A stretch of 64,000 nt of DNA from Trinickia acidisoli (GTDB lineage: Bacteria > Pseudomonadota > Gammaproteobacteria > Burkholderiales > Burkholderiaceae), in NCBI RefSeq assembly GCF_017315725.1, contig NZ_JAFLRG010000001.1, positions 3,410,001 through 3,474,000 of the forward strand, given 5' to 3'. This document shows positions 52,430-62,812 of this stretch, piece by piece. The position numbers were made by a program, and so were the translations under genes. Below the pieces are notes generated by a model. The model searched no databases. It had not been told where the DNA came from and saw only the letters and a list, made by a program, of their open reading frames with translations. Within the stretch, counting starts at the first letter, position 1; each line of letters begins with the position of its first letter.

Positions 52430-54793
52430 TCACTCGTAATTGCTGAACCGCGACAACGGCGGCGGCGCCGGCGGCGGCGGCTGGTAGCCCGCCACGCCCG
52501 CACGGAATGCCGAGACAAGCCCGTTGTCGACGTTCGACAGCCCCTTGAGCGTGAGCTGAGCTAGCACGCGCGTGCCGGACTGATACTGCCCCGAGGTGTC
52601 CTCGCCGTTTGCGTAACGCTGCACGCCAACGCCGAGAATCCAGCAATCGGCATCGTACTGGAAGCCGAGGAGCCCGTCGACGAGACGATGGTTGGCCACG
52701 TCGTAGTTGACCCGACCGACGGCGTAGAGCCGCCGCGTAACGGGCCATTCGGACGAGATCAGGACCTGATTGATCGGCTCGTTGTCGAGCGTCGTGTTCG
52801 CGCGCGTATAGCGATAGGACACATTGAGGACCTTGCGCTCGTCCGGGCTGAATCCGAAGCCGATGCTCGAGCGCACGAGCTGATTGTTATCGGCATTATA
52901 TTGGATCGCCGTTTCCGACGAAAAACCGGCCCCGAGCTTGAGCGAGGCCCCGGCGATCAGGTTCGAGTGGCTCGTCGCCGGCGTCGGCGTGTCGGGCGTC
53001 AGCGTGACGCGCTGATCGGTGAAGTAATACTGCTGCGCGATGACGAAGCGCGCGCGTTCCTCGCCCGTGGCGGGGTTGATGAAGCGCGTCGTCAACGCGG
53101 CCGTGAGCCGGTTTGCATCGGCAATGCGGTCGTTCCCCACGAACGTGTTCGACGTGAAGATCTCGGCAAGCCCGAAATCGGATTCGGCGGTATCGAACAG
53201 CGGCGCAAAATCCTGATTGCGATATGGCGTATAGACGTAGTAAAGACGCGGTTCCAGCGTCTGGATGTAGTCGTCGCCGAACAATCGGACCGAACGGTCG
53301 AAAATGAGCCCGCTGTCGAAACTGAAGGTCGGGATCGATTCGGTGAACGTCTTCGGCTGCCCGGCCGGCGCCGTGCTCGAGATGTTGCTGAGGTCGTACG
53401 ACGCGAAATGCCATTGCACCTTGGGCACGACGAAATAGCCGGGCCCGTAGATCCCGTACGACACGTACGGGTTGAACATCAGCCGATCGCCCTCGGTCAT
53501 ATCGGCCGACGTGATGCGAAAACGCGAGTAATCGGCCTCGGCGCCGAAGTCGAAACCGCCGATGTCGTACTTCGCGTACTTGACGTTCAGTTGCGGCTCG
53601 CGGCCGTACGGCGGCGCGGAGCCCTGCAGCGTTTGCCAGTGCTGCTCGCGGGCCAGCACCGACCAGGGCCCGTTGTTGTACGTGAGACCGGCTTCCTGCT
53701 GATACAGCGTTTGCGTGCCGATGACGAACTGATTGCCGGCCGATGCGAGATCTTGCGCGTAGGTGCTGTCCGATACCCTGTTGTACGAGACGTAAGCACC
53801 GAAGCCGTGGCCGAGATCCTGATTGTGCTGCCAGTAGATCGCATACCGGTTCGCGTGCTTGATCGCGTCGTCCGGCAAGAACTCGCCGGTCAGCGTACCC
53901 GAGTAGGTCGGCGACAAATAGCGATAGATCGCCTGCGTCTGCATACCGCGCTTGGAAATGAGCCGCGGCGTCAAGGTCAGATCGTGGTCCGGCGCGATGT
54001 TGAAATAGTACGGCAGCGAGAGTTCGACGCCGTTCGTCGAACTCATCGAGAACAGCGGCGGCAAGAAGCCGCTGCGGCGCGCGTCGCTGAGCGGGAACGA
54101 CAGCCACGGGCTCGCGAAGATCGGCACGCCTTGGAAAAACAGCACGCCGTTGTGCGCGACGCCCTCGTCGGCGCCCGTGTCGAAATCGAAGCGGCTGCCG
54201 CGGATGTACCACGACGGGTCGGTGCACTGGCACGCCGTGTACGTGGCGCTCGTGAACTCGGAGCGCTCGCTGTCGAGCATATCGACACGCTCGGCGCTGC
54301 CCGAACCGCCGTTCGTGCTGAAGTGGTACTTCGGCAGCGGCATGTAGCCTTCGCTCGCCTCCACCTTCAGATGGGCTTCGGGCCCCGCGAACAGCACGCC
54401 GTTTTCGATCACGCGCACGTGGCCGTACGCATCGGCCATGTCCGTGTCCTGATCGTAGTGGAGGGCATCGCCCTTGACGACGGCCACGCCGCGCCGCAGC
54501 TCGCCCGAGCCCTTCACGGCAACGTCCTGATCGGCCGTGCCGTTCGTTTGGTCGCCAAGCACGAAGGTGGCGGGCGAACTGCCCGAACCCAGCGGATGCT
54601 CCTCGAGCTGCGGCGCGAGCCGCAAGCCCCATGGCGCATCGATCGGCTGCGGCTGCGCGGCCGCGCCCGACAATTGCGCGTGCGACACGGACGGCAAGAA
54701 GCCCGGTACGGCAATCAGCGCCGCGGCGAGCCGCCTCAAGCGCGGCAGCGTGTCGCCGGGAAAATTCGTTGAAATTGGCTGTCTGGGCGGCAT
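52430..54793 (-). CDS. lptD: LPS-assembly protein LptD
   Basis: A 787-residue outer-membrane protein that inserts LPS into the outer leaflet together with LptE. A signal peptide ([19 protein letters not shown]) leads to an LptA-like periplasmic domain (about 80-210) and a large C-terminal beta-barrel. Only three cysteines are visible, two in [10 protein letters not shown] and one in DADCWILG, against four in E. coli LptD, where two disulfides are needed for activity. The C-terminus ends in a proline-rich loop and FSNYE. It heads the minus-strand block and is divergent from amgK. The start at 54793 has a weak ribosome binding site. Confident. Confidence 0.95.
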   Translation of the reverse strand: MPPRQPISTNFPGDTLPRLRRLAAALIAVPGFLPSVSHAQLSGAAAQPQPIDAPWGLRLAPQLEEHPLGSGSSPATFVLGDQTNGTADQDVAVKGSGELRRGVAVVKGDALHYDQDTDMADAYGHVRVIENGVLFAGPEAHLKVEASEGYMPLPKYHFSTNGGSGSAERVDMLDSERSEFTSATYTACQCTDPSWYIRGSRFDFDTGADEGVAHNGVLFFQGVPIFASPWLSFPLSDARRSGFLPPLFSMSSTNGVELSLPYYFNIAPDHDLTLTPRLISKRGMQTQAIYRYLSPTYSGTLTGEFLPDDAIKHANRYAIYWQHNQDLGHGFGAYVSYNRVSDSTYAQDLASAGNQFVIGTQTLYQQEAGLTYNNGPWSVLAREQHWQTLQGSAPPYGREPQLNVKYAKYDIGGFDFGAEADYSRFRITSADMTEGDRLMFNPYVSYGIYGPGYFVVPKVQWHFASYDLSNISSTAPAGQPKTFTESIPTFSFDSGLIFDRSVRLFGDDYIQTLEPRLYYVYTPYRNQDFAPLFDTAESDFGLAEIFTSNTFVGNDRIADANRLTAALTTRFINPATGEERARFVIAQQYYFTDQRVTLTPDTPTPATSHSNLIAGASLKLGAGFSSETAIQYNADNNQLVRSSIGFGFSPDERKVLNVSYRYTRANTTLDNEPINQVLISSEWPVTRRLYAVGRVNYDVANHRLVDGLLGFQYDADCWILGVGVQRYANGEDTSGQYQSGTRVLAQLTLKGLSNVDNGLVSAFRAGVAGYQPPPPAPPPLSRFSNYE

Positions 54794-55021
54794 CTATCGT
54801 TTGGCGAATCGGCTCGGCGGCGGGCTCGCTGCCCGTCGCACGTTACCCGTACCGCCGCGCAAAAAGCGGCATGTCGCGTCGCAGGCCAGCCAGACACGCA
54901 CGCACGCATGCAAGCGCCGGAGGTCGAACGGGGCCGTGCGAAAGCCGACACGGGAACAGGGGCGCAACACAAAAAGTCGTCGGGTATTATATGGCAAGAC
55001 GTTTTGCTCCCCGCCGACACG

Positions 55022-56068
55022 ATGACTGACTCCCCCGCCGACACCTCCGTCGACGCCCGGCGCGATGCCCTCGCCGCCTGGCTGCGCACGTTCTCCCGCC
55101 GCTACGGGCTCGACCTGTCCAGCCTGGCGCCGGCCTCGGCCGACGCGAGCTTTCGCCGCTACTTCCGGCTCTCGAGCACCGGCGAGCACGGTGGGTCGCT
55201 GATCGCGGTCGATGCGCCACCTCCCGAAAAATGCCGCGAGTTCGCCCAGGTCGCGCGGATGCTGGCCGATGCCGGCGTGCACGTGCCGCGCGTGCTCGAA
55301 TGCGATCTCGAGGCCGGCTTCATGCTCGTGACCGACCTCGGTACGCGCACCTACATCGCCGAGCTCGATCCGAACGACACCGCGCGCGCGAAACCGCTAT
55401 TGCGAGATGCGATCGATGCCTTGATCCGCTGGCAGTCGAGCTCGCGCGAAGACGTGCTGCCGCACTTCGACGAAGCGTTCCTGCGCCGCGAAATGGAGCT
55501 GATGCCCGAGTGGTACGTGACGCGCCATCTCGGCCGCGAGGTCGACGACAACATGCGCGGCGTGCTCGATCGCACTTATGCGCTCTTGATCGCCAGCGCG
55601 CGCGCCCAGCCGCAGGTATTCATGCTGCGCGATTTCATGCCGCGCAATCTGATGATCTGCGCGCCCAATCCCGGTGTGCTCGATTTCCAGGACGCGGTCT
55701 ACGGCCCGATCGCCTATGACGTCGCCTCGCTGCTGCGCGACGCATTCATGAGTTGGGATGAGGAGTTCGAGCTCGACTGCTTCGTCTATTACTGGGAGCG
55801 CGCCAAAAAAGCAGGGTTGCCCGTCGATCCCGATTTCGGCGAGTTCTATCGGCAGATCGAATGGATCGGGCTGCAGCGGCACATCAAGATCCTGGGCTTG
55901 TTCGCCCGCCTGCACTACCGCGACGGCAAGGCGCGCTACCTGACCGACCTGCCGCGATTCCTCGGCTACGCCCGCAAGGTGGCCGAGCGCTACCGTCCGC
56001 TCATGCCGTTCGCGCGCCTGCTCGACGATTTCGAGCAACGCGCGCAGCAAGTGGGCTACACGTTTTGA
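55022..56068 (+). CDS. amgK: N-acetylmuramate/N-acetylglucosamine kinase AmgK
   Basis: A 348-residue kinase of the aminoglycoside-phosphotransferase fold. It phosphorylates MurNAc at the anomeric carbon in the cell-wall recycling route that by-passes UDP-MurNAc de novo synthesis. The catalytic loop is LRDFMPRN with D204 and N209, and the metal-binding D221 follows in VLDFQDAVYGPIAYD. The ATG at 55022 is used; the longer upstream frame has no family similarity. It is followed 16 bp later by murU, the next enzyme of the same pathway. The amgK-murU pair is characteristic of this route, so the assignment is firm. Confidence 0.93.
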   Translation: MTDSPADTSVDARRDALAAWLRTFSRRYGLDLSSLAPASADASFRRYFRLSSTGEHGGSLIAVDAPPPEKCREFAQVARMLADAGVHVPRVLECDLEAGFMLVTDLGTRTYIAELDPNDTARAKPLLRDAIDALIRWQSSSREDVLPHFDEAFLRREMELMPEWYVTRHLGREVDDNMRGVLDRTYALLIASARAQPQVFMLRDFMPRNLMICAPNPGVLDFQDAVYGPIAYDVASLLRDAFMSWDEEFELDCFVYYWERAKKAGLPVDPDFGEFYRQIEWIGLQRHIKILGLFARLHYRDGKARYLTDLPRFLGYARKVAERYRPLMPFARLLDDFEQRAQQVGYTF

Positions 56069-56084
56069 GCGGGCGGCACGCTTG

Positions 56085-56804
56085 ATGACGCACGCGCTCA
56101 CGACAGCCATGATCTTTGCCGCGGGCCGCGGCGAGCGGATGCGCCCGCTCACCGACACGCTGCCCAAGCCGCTGCTCGAAGCGGCCGGCAAACCGCTCAT
56201 CGTTTGGCAGATCGAACGGCTCGCGCAAGCGGGCTTCACGAAGATCGTCATCAACCACGCCTGGCTCGGGGAGCAAATCGAGCAAAGGCTCGGCGACGGC
56301 GCGCGCTATGGCGTGCAGCTTGCCTATTCGGCCGAAAACGAGGCGCTCGAAACGGCGGGCGGCATCGCACAGGCGCTGCCGCTACTCGAAGAGGGCGGTG
56401 CGCCGTGCGTGTTCGCGGCCGTCAGCGGCGACGTCTTCTGCGAGTTCGACTACACGCGCCTGCGCGCGCCGGCCACGCGCCTGGCCACGTCGGCGCTACC
56501 GCGCATGCACCTCGTCATGGTGTCGAATCCGCCGTTTCATCCGCGCGGCGACTTCGCGCTCGATACGGCCGGGCGACTTTCGCTCGACGGCTCGGCGCGC
56601 TACACGTTCGGCAACATCGGGGTCTATGACACGCGCATGTTCCACGAACTTGCGCCCGGCGAGCGGCGTGCGCTGACGCCGTACTACCGCGAGACGATCG
56701 CGGCCGGACTCGCGAGCGGCGAGCTTTACGAGGGGCGCTGGGAAAACGTCGGCACGCCCGAGCAGTTGCGCGCGCTCGACGCCGCGCTGCGCGCCGCGGG
56801 CTAG
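56085..56804 (+). CDS. murU: N-acetylmuramate-1-phosphate uridylyltransferase MurU
   Basis: A 239-residue nucleotidyltransferase converting MurNAc-1-phosphate to UDP-MurNAc. The nucleotide-binding signature is FAAGRGERMRPLT with the catalytic PKPL, in residues 11-30, followed by SGDVFCEFD, which holds the metal aspartate, and WENVGTPEQL near the C-terminus. The ATG at 56085 overlaps an upstream TTG and is preferred. Located directly after amgK. Together the pair lets recycled MurNAc re-enter peptidoglycan synthesis and by-pass MurA. Confident. Confidence 0.93.
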   Translation: MTHALTTAMIFAAGRGERMRPLTDTLPKPLLEAAGKPLIVWQIERLAQAGFTKIVINHAWLGEQIEQRLGDGARYGVQLAYSAENEALETAGGIAQALPLLEEGGAPCVFAAVSGDVFCEFDYTRLRAPATRLATSALPRMHLVMVSNPPFHPRGDFALDTAGRLSLDGSARYTFGNIGVYDTRMFHELAPGERRALTPYYRETIAAGLASGELYEGRWENVGTPEQLRALDAALRAAG

Positions 56805-56852
56805 CCGACCGGCGCGCGGCGAACACGGCGCGACGGATCGCGTACGCGCCGC

Positions 56853-58760
56853 TCAGGCGTCTTCGCCGTGCGCGGCTGGCTCGACATGCTCGCGCGCCGA
56901 GGCGCGCTCGCGGGACGCCGCACGCTGTTGCAGGGCCCACATTTGCGCGAACGCGCCGCCCGCCTCGAGCAGTTGCGCGTGCGTACCGCGCTCGACGATG
57001 CGCCCGTGATCCATGACGATGATCTGCTCGGCATGCACGACGGTCGAAAGCCGGTGCGCGATGACGAGCGTCGTGCGCCCGCGCGCGATCTGATCGAGCT
57101 CGTGCTGAATCGCGCGTTCCGAGTGCGAATCGAGCGCGGACGTCGCCTCGTCGAAAATCAGGATCGGCGGATCCTTGAGCAGCGTGCGCGCGATCGCAAC
57201 TCGCTGCTTCTCCCCGCCCGACAGCTTGAGCCCGCGCTCGCCCACGGGCGTGTCGTACCCCGTCGGCAGACCTTCGATGAAATCGTGGATGTGCGCGGCG
57301 CGCGCGGCCGCCATCACTTCCTCGCGGGTCGCCGAGGGACGTCCGTAAGCGATGTTGTAATAGATCGTATCGTTGAACAAGACCGTGTCTTGCGGCACGA
57401 TTCCGATCGACGCGCGCAGCGAATCCTGCGTCACGTCGCGAACGTCCCGGCCGTCGATCGTGATGGCGCCGCCGACGGCGCGATCGAGGTCGTAAAAGCG
57501 GAACAGCAGCCGCGCGAGCGTCGATTTGCCCGAACCGCTCGGCCCCACCACGGCCGTTGTCGTGCCTGCCGCGATCGAAAACGTGATGTCGTCGAGGATG
57601 GTGCGCGTGCTCTCGTAGCCGAAGCGCACGTGCTCGAAGCGCACCTCGCCGCCGTGCACGGCAAGCGCCCGCGCGCCCGGCGCATCGGGCACCTCGCGCG
57701 AGGCGCCGAGCAGCGTGAACATCCGGTCCATGTCGGTCAGGCTTTGCTTGAGCTCGCGATAGACCACGCCGAGAAAATTGAGCGGGATGTAGAGCTGCAG
57801 CATGAACGTGTTGATGAGCACGAGATCGCCGAGCGTGAGCCGCCCTGCCATGACGCCCTGCGTGGCGCGCCACAAGATGAAGACGAGCGCCGTGCCGATG
57901 ATCGTTTGCTGGCCGAAATTGAGCAGCGACAGCGAGTTCTGCGAGCGGATCGCCGCAGCCCGATAGCGTTGCAGGTTCTCGTCGTAGCGCCGCGCCTCCC
58001 ACTCCTCGTTGCCGAAGTACTTGACCGTCTCGTAGTTCAGCAGCGAATCGATCGCGCGCGAATTGGCCCGCGAGTCGAGCTCGTTCATCGTGCGGCGAAA
58101 ATGCGTGCGCCATTCGGTTACTTTGACGGTGAATACGATGTACGTGACGAGTGCGACGAACGCGACGATCGCGTAATAGGCCTCGTATTTGACGACGAAA
58201 AAACCGAGCACGAGGCCGACTTCGACGAGGGTCGGCAAGATGCTGTAGAGCGAATACGAAATGAGCTGCGAAATGCCGCGTGTGCCGCGCTCGATATCGC
58301 GCGACATGCCGCCCGTCTGCCGATCGAGATGAAAACGCAGCGAGAGCGAATGCAAATGGCGGAACACCTGCAAGGCGATCTGGCGAACGGCGCTTTGCGT
58401 CACCTTCGAAAACAGGATTTCGCGCAGCTCGGTGAACAGCGACGTCGACAGCCGCACGAGCGCATAAGCGACGACGAGCAAGCCGATCCCGCCCGCGAGC
58501 ACGATCGCCGGATCGTGCTCGGCGCGTCCGAGCGCCGTCAGTTGGCGCATAGAGACGAGGCCGTCGACGATGCGCTTCATCACGATCGGCACGCCGAGAT
58601 TGGCGAGCTTCGCGCTGACGAGGCAGGTCAGCGCAAGCGCGACGCGCCCCTTGTAGGCGGCCATATAGGGCAGCAGCGAGCGAATCGTCTGCCAGTCTCG
58701 GCGCGAGGCGCCCGGGACGGGTGCCGGCGCGAGTTCTGATGAGGGGCTATGGCGGCGCAT
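56853..58760 (-). CDS. ABC transporter, fused permease/ATPase (Atm1-like)
   Basis: A 635-residue half-transporter with an N-terminal six-helix membrane domain (about residues 30-320) and a C-terminal nucleotide-binding domain. Walker A is GPSGSGKST at 406-414, the ABC signature LSGGE is at 513-517, and Walker B is ILIFDEATSALD. The membrane segments DRQTGGMSRDIERGTRGIS and QTIIGTALVFILW match the Atm1/HMT1 subfamily, which exports glutathione-related compounds linked to iron-sulfur or metal handling. It is convergent with murU. The ATG at 58760 is used. Exact substrate unknown. Confidence 0.9.
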   Translation of the reverse strand: MRRHSPSSELAPAPVPGASRRDWQTIRSLLPYMAAYKGRVALALTCLVSAKLANLGVPIVMKRIVDGLVSMRQLTALGRAEHDPAIVLAGGIGLLVVAYALVRLSTSLFTELREILFSKVTQSAVRQIALQVFRHLHSLSLRFHLDRQTGGMSRDIERGTRGISQLISYSLYSILPTLVEVGLVLGFFVVKYEAYYAIVAFVALVTYIVFTVKVTEWRTHFRRTMNELDSRANSRAIDSLLNYETVKYFGNEEWEARRYDENLQRYRAAAIRSQNSLSLLNFGQQTIIGTALVFILWRATQGVMAGRLTLGDLVLINTFMLQLYIPLNFLGVVYRELKQSLTDMDRMFTLLGASREVPDAPGARALAVHGGEVRFEHVRFGYESTRTILDDITFSIAAGTTTAVVGPSGSGKSTLARLLFRFYDLDRAVGGAITIDGRDVRDVTQDSLRASIGIVPQDTVLFNDTIYYNIAYGRPSATREEVMAAARAAHIHDFIEGLPTGYDTPVGERGLKLSGGEKQRVAIARTLLKDPPILIFDEATSALDSHSERAIQHELDQIARGRTTLVIAHRLSTVVHAEQIIVMDHGRIVERGTHAQLLEAGGAFAQMWALQQRAASRERASAREHVEPAAHGEDA

Positions 58761-58924
58761 GGGTCGGACAAGAGTGGGAGGCGGATCGAGCAGCGGCCTG
58801 CTGGCGCGGTGCGGCACGTGCGGCGCGCCGGCGTTTGCCCGTACAATTTCGATGCTCGACCTAATCAGCCTAATTGGCCTCATTGTCGCAGGCTCGGCTC
58901 ATTGTTGCAGAACAGGTACCCTCG

Positions 58925-59323
58925 ATGACTATTTCCACCCCGCTGCTTCCGCAAAAAAGCTGCGCCCTGCGCGTCGTGCCGCAGCCCTCGGATGCCAACG
59001 TGCACGGCGACGTGTTCGGCGGCTGGATCATGGCGCAAGTCGACATCGCGGGCTCGATTCCCGCGAGCCGGCGCGCCAACGGCCGCGTCGCGACCATCGC
59101 CGTCAATTCGTTCGTTTTCAAGCAGCCCGTGTTCGTCGGCGATCTGCTCAGCTTCTACGCCGACATCGTCAAGACCGGCTCGACTTCGATCACCGTGTCG
59201 GTCGAAGTGTTCGCCCAGCGCATGAGCCTGGCGGAAGAACTCGTCAAAGTCACGGAAGCCACGCTCACCTACGTGGCGACCGATAAGGATCGCCGTCCGC
59301 GTAAGCTGCCCGAACTGAAGTAA
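58925..59323 (+). CDS. Acyl-CoA thioesterase, YciA-like hotdog protein
   Basis: A 132-residue hotdog-fold thioesterase. The sequence NVHGDVFGGWIMAQVDIAGSIPA carries the family signature with the catalytic aspartate, and VATIAVNSFVFKQPVFVGDLLSFYA follows. The YciA group hydrolyses a wide range of acyl-CoAs. The ATG at 58925 is used because the family N-terminus begins near there; an upstream ATG at 58874 adds 17 unlike residues. It is divergent from the ABC exporter and convergent with the large signalling gene, with a strong hairpin between. Confidence 0.88.
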   Translation: MTISTPLLPQKSCALRVVPQPSDANVHGDVFGGWIMAQVDIAGSIPASRRANGRVATIAVNSFVFKQPVFVGDLLSFYADIVKTGSTSITVSVEVFAQRMSLAEELVKVTEATLTYVATDKDRRPRKLPELK

Positions 59324-59330
59324 CGCTTTG

Positions 59331-59371
59331 CCGCGGCGCGCGGCCCACCCTCGGGCGGCCGCGCGCCGCGG
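59331..59371. terminator. Perfect 15-bp stem, bidirectional terminator
   Basis: CCGCGGCGCGCGGCC (59331-59345) is exactly complementary to 59357-59371, with an 11-nt loop. It fills the 51-bp gap between the convergent yciA-like gene and the GGDEF/EAL gene, so it can end transcription from both sides. There is no U-run. Confidence 0.7.
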
Positions 59372-59374
59372 ACA

Positions 59375-62300
59375 TCAGGCCGGCACGCCGCCGGCCTCGC
59401 GCATGCTGGCCGCTCGCGCGTGCTGCAGCAGCGCGGGAATGGCGTCGTGCGGCATCGGCCGCGCGAAAAAATAGCCCTGCATTTCGTTGCAAGCGCGCTC
59501 TTTCAGGAAATCGAGTTGGGCCGCCGTCTCGACGCCCTCCGCGATCACCTGCAACTGCAACGAGTGCGCAAGCGCGATAATGGCCGACGTGATCGTCTCG
59601 TCGTCGCTCGAGGCACCGATGTCCGATACGAACGAGCGGTCGATCTTCAGACGATCGACGGGGAAGCGCTTCAAATAGCTCAAGCTCGAATAGCCGGTGC
59701 CGAAGTCGTCGATCGCGAGACCGATGCCGAGCGCGTGCAGCTCGTTGAGCATCGTCACAGCTTCCTCAGCATTGCGCATGATCGTGCTTTCGGTCAATTC
59801 GAGCTCCAGATACTGCGGCTCGAGCCCCGTTTCCTCGAGAATCGCCATCACGAGCTTGGCGATGTCGCGCTGCTGAAACTGGCGCGCCGACAAGTTCACC
59901 GACACGCGCGCGGGCGGCAGGCCCTCGTCCTGCCATGCTTTGTTTTGGCGGCATGCCTCGCGCAGCACCCATTCCGAGAGCGGACCGATGAGCCCGCTCT
60001 CTTCGGCGACAGGAATGAACGCCGAGGGCGGCACGAGCCCGACCTCGGGATCGTGCCAACGCACGAGCGCCTCCATGCCGACGATCTGCCCCGTTTCGAT
60101 GTCCACCTGCGGCTGGTAGTGCAGCAAAAACTCGCCGTCGCGCAATGCGCGCCGCAAGCGGCGCTCTAGATTGAGCCGCGCGCCGACGCTCGTGTTCATC
60201 TCGGGCTGATAGAACTGGAACGTGTTGCGCCCCATGTCCTTGGCGCGGTACATCGCGAGGTCGGCCTTCTTCAGCAGCGTCTCGACGTCTTCTCCGTCCT
60301 GCGGGAACAAGCTCGCCCCCATGCTGCAGCCGACGTAGAGTTCAGTGCCGTCGAGCCAGACCGGCTCGGAGATCGTGGCGCGCACCCGTTCCATCCAACC
60401 GATCAGCGTCTTCTCGTCGACGGCGTCGGTCAGCACGATCACGAACTCGTCGCCGCCGTGGCGCGCCACCGTATCGCTCGGTCGCGCGCTGCGGGCGAGG
60501 CGCTCCGCCACGACCCCGAGGAGCCGGTCGCCAACGCTGTGGCCGAGGCTGTCGTTGACGTTCTTGAAGCCGTCGAGGTCGATGAAGACGACGGCGAGCG
60601 GTTTGCCGCCCGCGATCGCCTGATTCAGCCGGTCGCGCAGCAGATTGCGGTTCGGCAGCCTCGTCAAGCCGTCGTAGTTCGCTTGATACTCGAGCTGCTC
60701 CTGATAGCGAATCAGATCGGTGACGTCGTTGATGACGCCGATGTGATGGGTCGTGTTGCCGTCCGGGTCGGGCACGGGCGCGATGAAGAGTTGATTCCAG
60801 AAGAGCGCGCCGTCTTTGCGATAGTTGCGCAAGACCGCGCTCACCTCGCGGTTGGCGGCCAGCCCCTCGCGGATCGCGACGAGGCCTTCCTGATCGCGAT
60901 CGTCGCGCTGCAAGAAGCGGCAGTCCTGGCCGACGATTTCCGCGGGATCGTAGCCCGTGATGCGCTTGAACGCCGGATTCGCGTATTCGATCACGTGCCC
61001 GCTGCCGGACGCGGCAGTAATCAGAATCGCGTTGACGCTCGCATCGAGCGCGCGGCTTTGCAGACGCAGCGCAAGATCCGATCGCTTACGATCGGTCACG
61101 TCCGTGTACGAGCCCAGCACGCCGATGACGGTGCCGGCGCCGTTCGTCAGCGCGATCTTGCTCGTGATGCCCGCGCGGTGCACGCCGTCGATCAGCACGG
61201 CGAACTCGTGGTTCATCTTCGGCACGCCGGTTTCGATCACTTCCTGATCGGCGCGGCGCAACACGTCGGCCAATGCGGCCCACGGCATGTCCTCGTCGGT
61301 CTTGCCGATCACCTGCTCGGTATAGGCCAGGCCCGCATCGCGCGCAAACGCCATGTTGCAGCCGAGATAGCGCGATTCGCGGTCCTTCCAGAAGATGCGC
61401 TGCGGGATGTTGTCGATGACGGTCTCGAGCATCTGATTCGAGCGATGCGCCTCGGCTTCGGCCTTGATTTGCTCGGTCACGTCGTCGGCCAGCACGAACA
61501 TCGCGGGGCGGCCCATGAACGTGAGCGCGTGATTGGTGATGTCGGCGCTCAACGGCGTGCCGTCGCGGCGCCGCTGCCGCCACACGCCCGCGGACACCCG
61601 GCCGCGTCGCGGCGCCGCGTACCCGCGCACGAGATACGACTCGAGACGGGCGATCTCGTCGGGCGAGGACAAATCGCGAATCGTCATGCCGAGAAACTCG
61701 CTTTCGCCGTACCCGTATTGCTCGACGGCCGCGGCGTTCACGGCGAGAAAGTTCAAGGTCTCGCGGTCGTAGATCCACATCGGCACCGGGTGCGCGTCGA
61801 ACAGCTCGCGAAAGCGTTCGTCGCTGCGCCGCATCGCGCGGGCCACGCGAATCTTCGCGCGCGCAGCGCTTTCCCGCACGCCGAACGTATAGATGAGCAT
61901 GCCGCAGCCCGCCACCATCGTCACGATCAGCAGTAACGTGGCAAGGCGAGTGGAGTGCGCGGAGGCCGCCAGCGACGACTCCACCGCCTCGTCCTCGCGC
62001 TCGCGCAGCTTCGCGAGCGCCGTATCGACGCCGTCGAGCGCCGAGCCCCCACGCATGTAGATGGGTCCCACCCAAGCGCGCGCCGCGGCTGCGTCCGCGG
62101 TGCTTGGGCTTGTGCCCGCGCTCTGCTGCGCCGCACGAACGAGCGCGGTGCGCGTCTCGCGCTCCACGCCGTCGGCAAGCGCGAACAGCGCCTCGAGATC
62201 GCCGCGCATCGAGGCATCGTCGGCGAGCGCCGTGCGCAAGCGCGCTTTACCTTGCGCGAGCGTTGCCTCGCGCTCGCGTTCGAAGGCGTCGCCAACCGGC

Positions 62301-62518
62301 GCGCCCGATTGCTCGAAACGGCCGAGCGCCGCGAGCCCCGTGCCAAGCGTCGCACGATAGGCGTCGAGATCGCGCTTGACGCTCATCGAGCGCATCGTGC
62401 GCGAATCGGTCGCCCGCTCGCTGCGAATCTGCCCGTAGGCGACGAACGCGTTTGCGCCGATCGCCGCCGCGACGACTGCGATGTTGATCAGCAGCCGTTT
62501 CGATAGAAAGGAACTCAT
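59375..62518 (-). CDS. PAS/LOV-like/GGDEF/EAL c-di-GMP signalling protein
   Basis: A 1047-residue membrane-bound signalling protein. Two transmembrane helices (about 8-28 and 190-212) enclose a periplasmic sensor region. Three PAS domains follow (about 230-350, 355-475 and 490-610), then GGDEF at residues 688-692 (HGGDEFV, intact) and EAL at 816-818 (MEALVRW, intact). Both a diguanylate cyclase and a phosphodiesterase are therefore possible. The third PAS is LOV-like: GQDCRFLQ with C533 and YRKDGALFWN, but the flavin-contact asparagine is replaced by aspartate and the glutamine of the last strand (VINDVT) by isoleucine. The start at 62518 gives a sensible first helix. Signal unknown. Confidence 0.92.
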   Translation of the reverse strand: MSSFLSKRLLINIAVVAAAIGANAFVAYGQIRSERATDSRTMRSMSVKRDLDAYRATLGTGLAALGRFEQSGAPVGDAFEREREATLAQGKARLRTALADDASMRGDLEALFALADGVERETRTALVRAAQQSAGTSPSTADAAAARAWVGPIYMRGGSALDGVDTALAKLREREDEAVESSLAASAHSTRLATLLLIVTMVAGCGMLIYTFGVRESAARAKIRVARAMRRSDERFRELFDAHPVPMWIYDRETLNFLAVNAAAVEQYGYGESEFLGMTIRDLSSPDEIARLESYLVRGYAAPRRGRVSAGVWRQRRRDGTPLSADITNHALTFMGRPAMFVLADDVTEQIKAEAEAHRSNQMLETVIDNIPQRIFWKDRESRYLGCNMAFARDAGLAYTEQVIGKTDEDMPWAALADVLRRADQEVIETGVPKMNHEFAVLIDGVHRAGITSKIALTNGAGTVIGVLGSYTDVTDRKRSDLALRLQSRALDASVNAILITAASGSGHVIEYANPAFKRITGYDPAEIVGQDCRFLQRDDRDQEGLVAIREGLAANREVSAVLRNYRKDGALFWNQLFIAPVPDPDGNTTHHIGVINDVTDLIRYQEQLEYQANYDGLTRLPNRNLLRDRLNQAIAGGKPLAVVFIDLDGFKNVNDSLGHSVGDRLLGVVAERLARSARPSDTVARHGGDEFVIVLTDAVDEKTLIGWMERVRATISEPVWLDGTELYVGCSMGASLFPQDGEDVETLLKKADLAMYRAKDMGRNTFQFYQPEMNTSVGARLNLERRLRRALRDGEFLLHYQPQVDIETGQIVGMEALVRWHDPEVGLVPPSAFIPVAEESGLIGPLSEWVLREACRQNKAWQDEGLPPARVSVNLSARQFQQRDIAKLVMAILEETGLEPQYLELELTESTIMRNAEEAVTMLNELHALGIGLAIDDFGTGYSSLSYLKRFPVDRLKIDRSFVSDIGASSDDETITSAIIALAHSLQLQVIAEGVETAAQLDFLKERACNEMQGYFFARPMPHDAIPALLQHARAASMREAGGVPA

Positions 62519-62812
62519 TGGATGTCGAACGCCGGTCGTGTCAGAGGCCCTGGATTGGGAGTTCCTAGGTTGCAGGGCACTCAGGGTGGGGCGGCGCGGC
62601 TTGCTATCTCTACGAACCCGCTCGATCCTTCTTCACGAGATCGATGCGCGCCTTTACGCGCCAACCCATGGATAACGGCAGCGTTTGCCGCAAGTTGAGG
62701 GTTGCGACTCAAAAATCCCGTCGCATCGGCATGGAAGCGCCCGAACGCAGCCTAGGCGGCCGGTGGCCGCTGGCGGCATTCGATGCTCGGGCGCGAATAC
62801 TTACAAACTGCT

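Noticed and set aside
52688..54772. A 694-codon plus-strand frame opposite lptD
   Set aside because: Arginine- and valine-rich antisense frame typical of high-GC genes; no domain, while lptD is unmistakable.
56868..58739. A 623-codon plus-strand frame opposite the ABC exporter
   Set aside because: Antisense to a gene with all ABC motifs intact; composition is that of a shadow frame.
60458..61936. A 492-codon plus-strand frame opposite the GGDEF/EAL gene
   Set aside because: Shadow of the PAS and GGDEF domains on the other strand.
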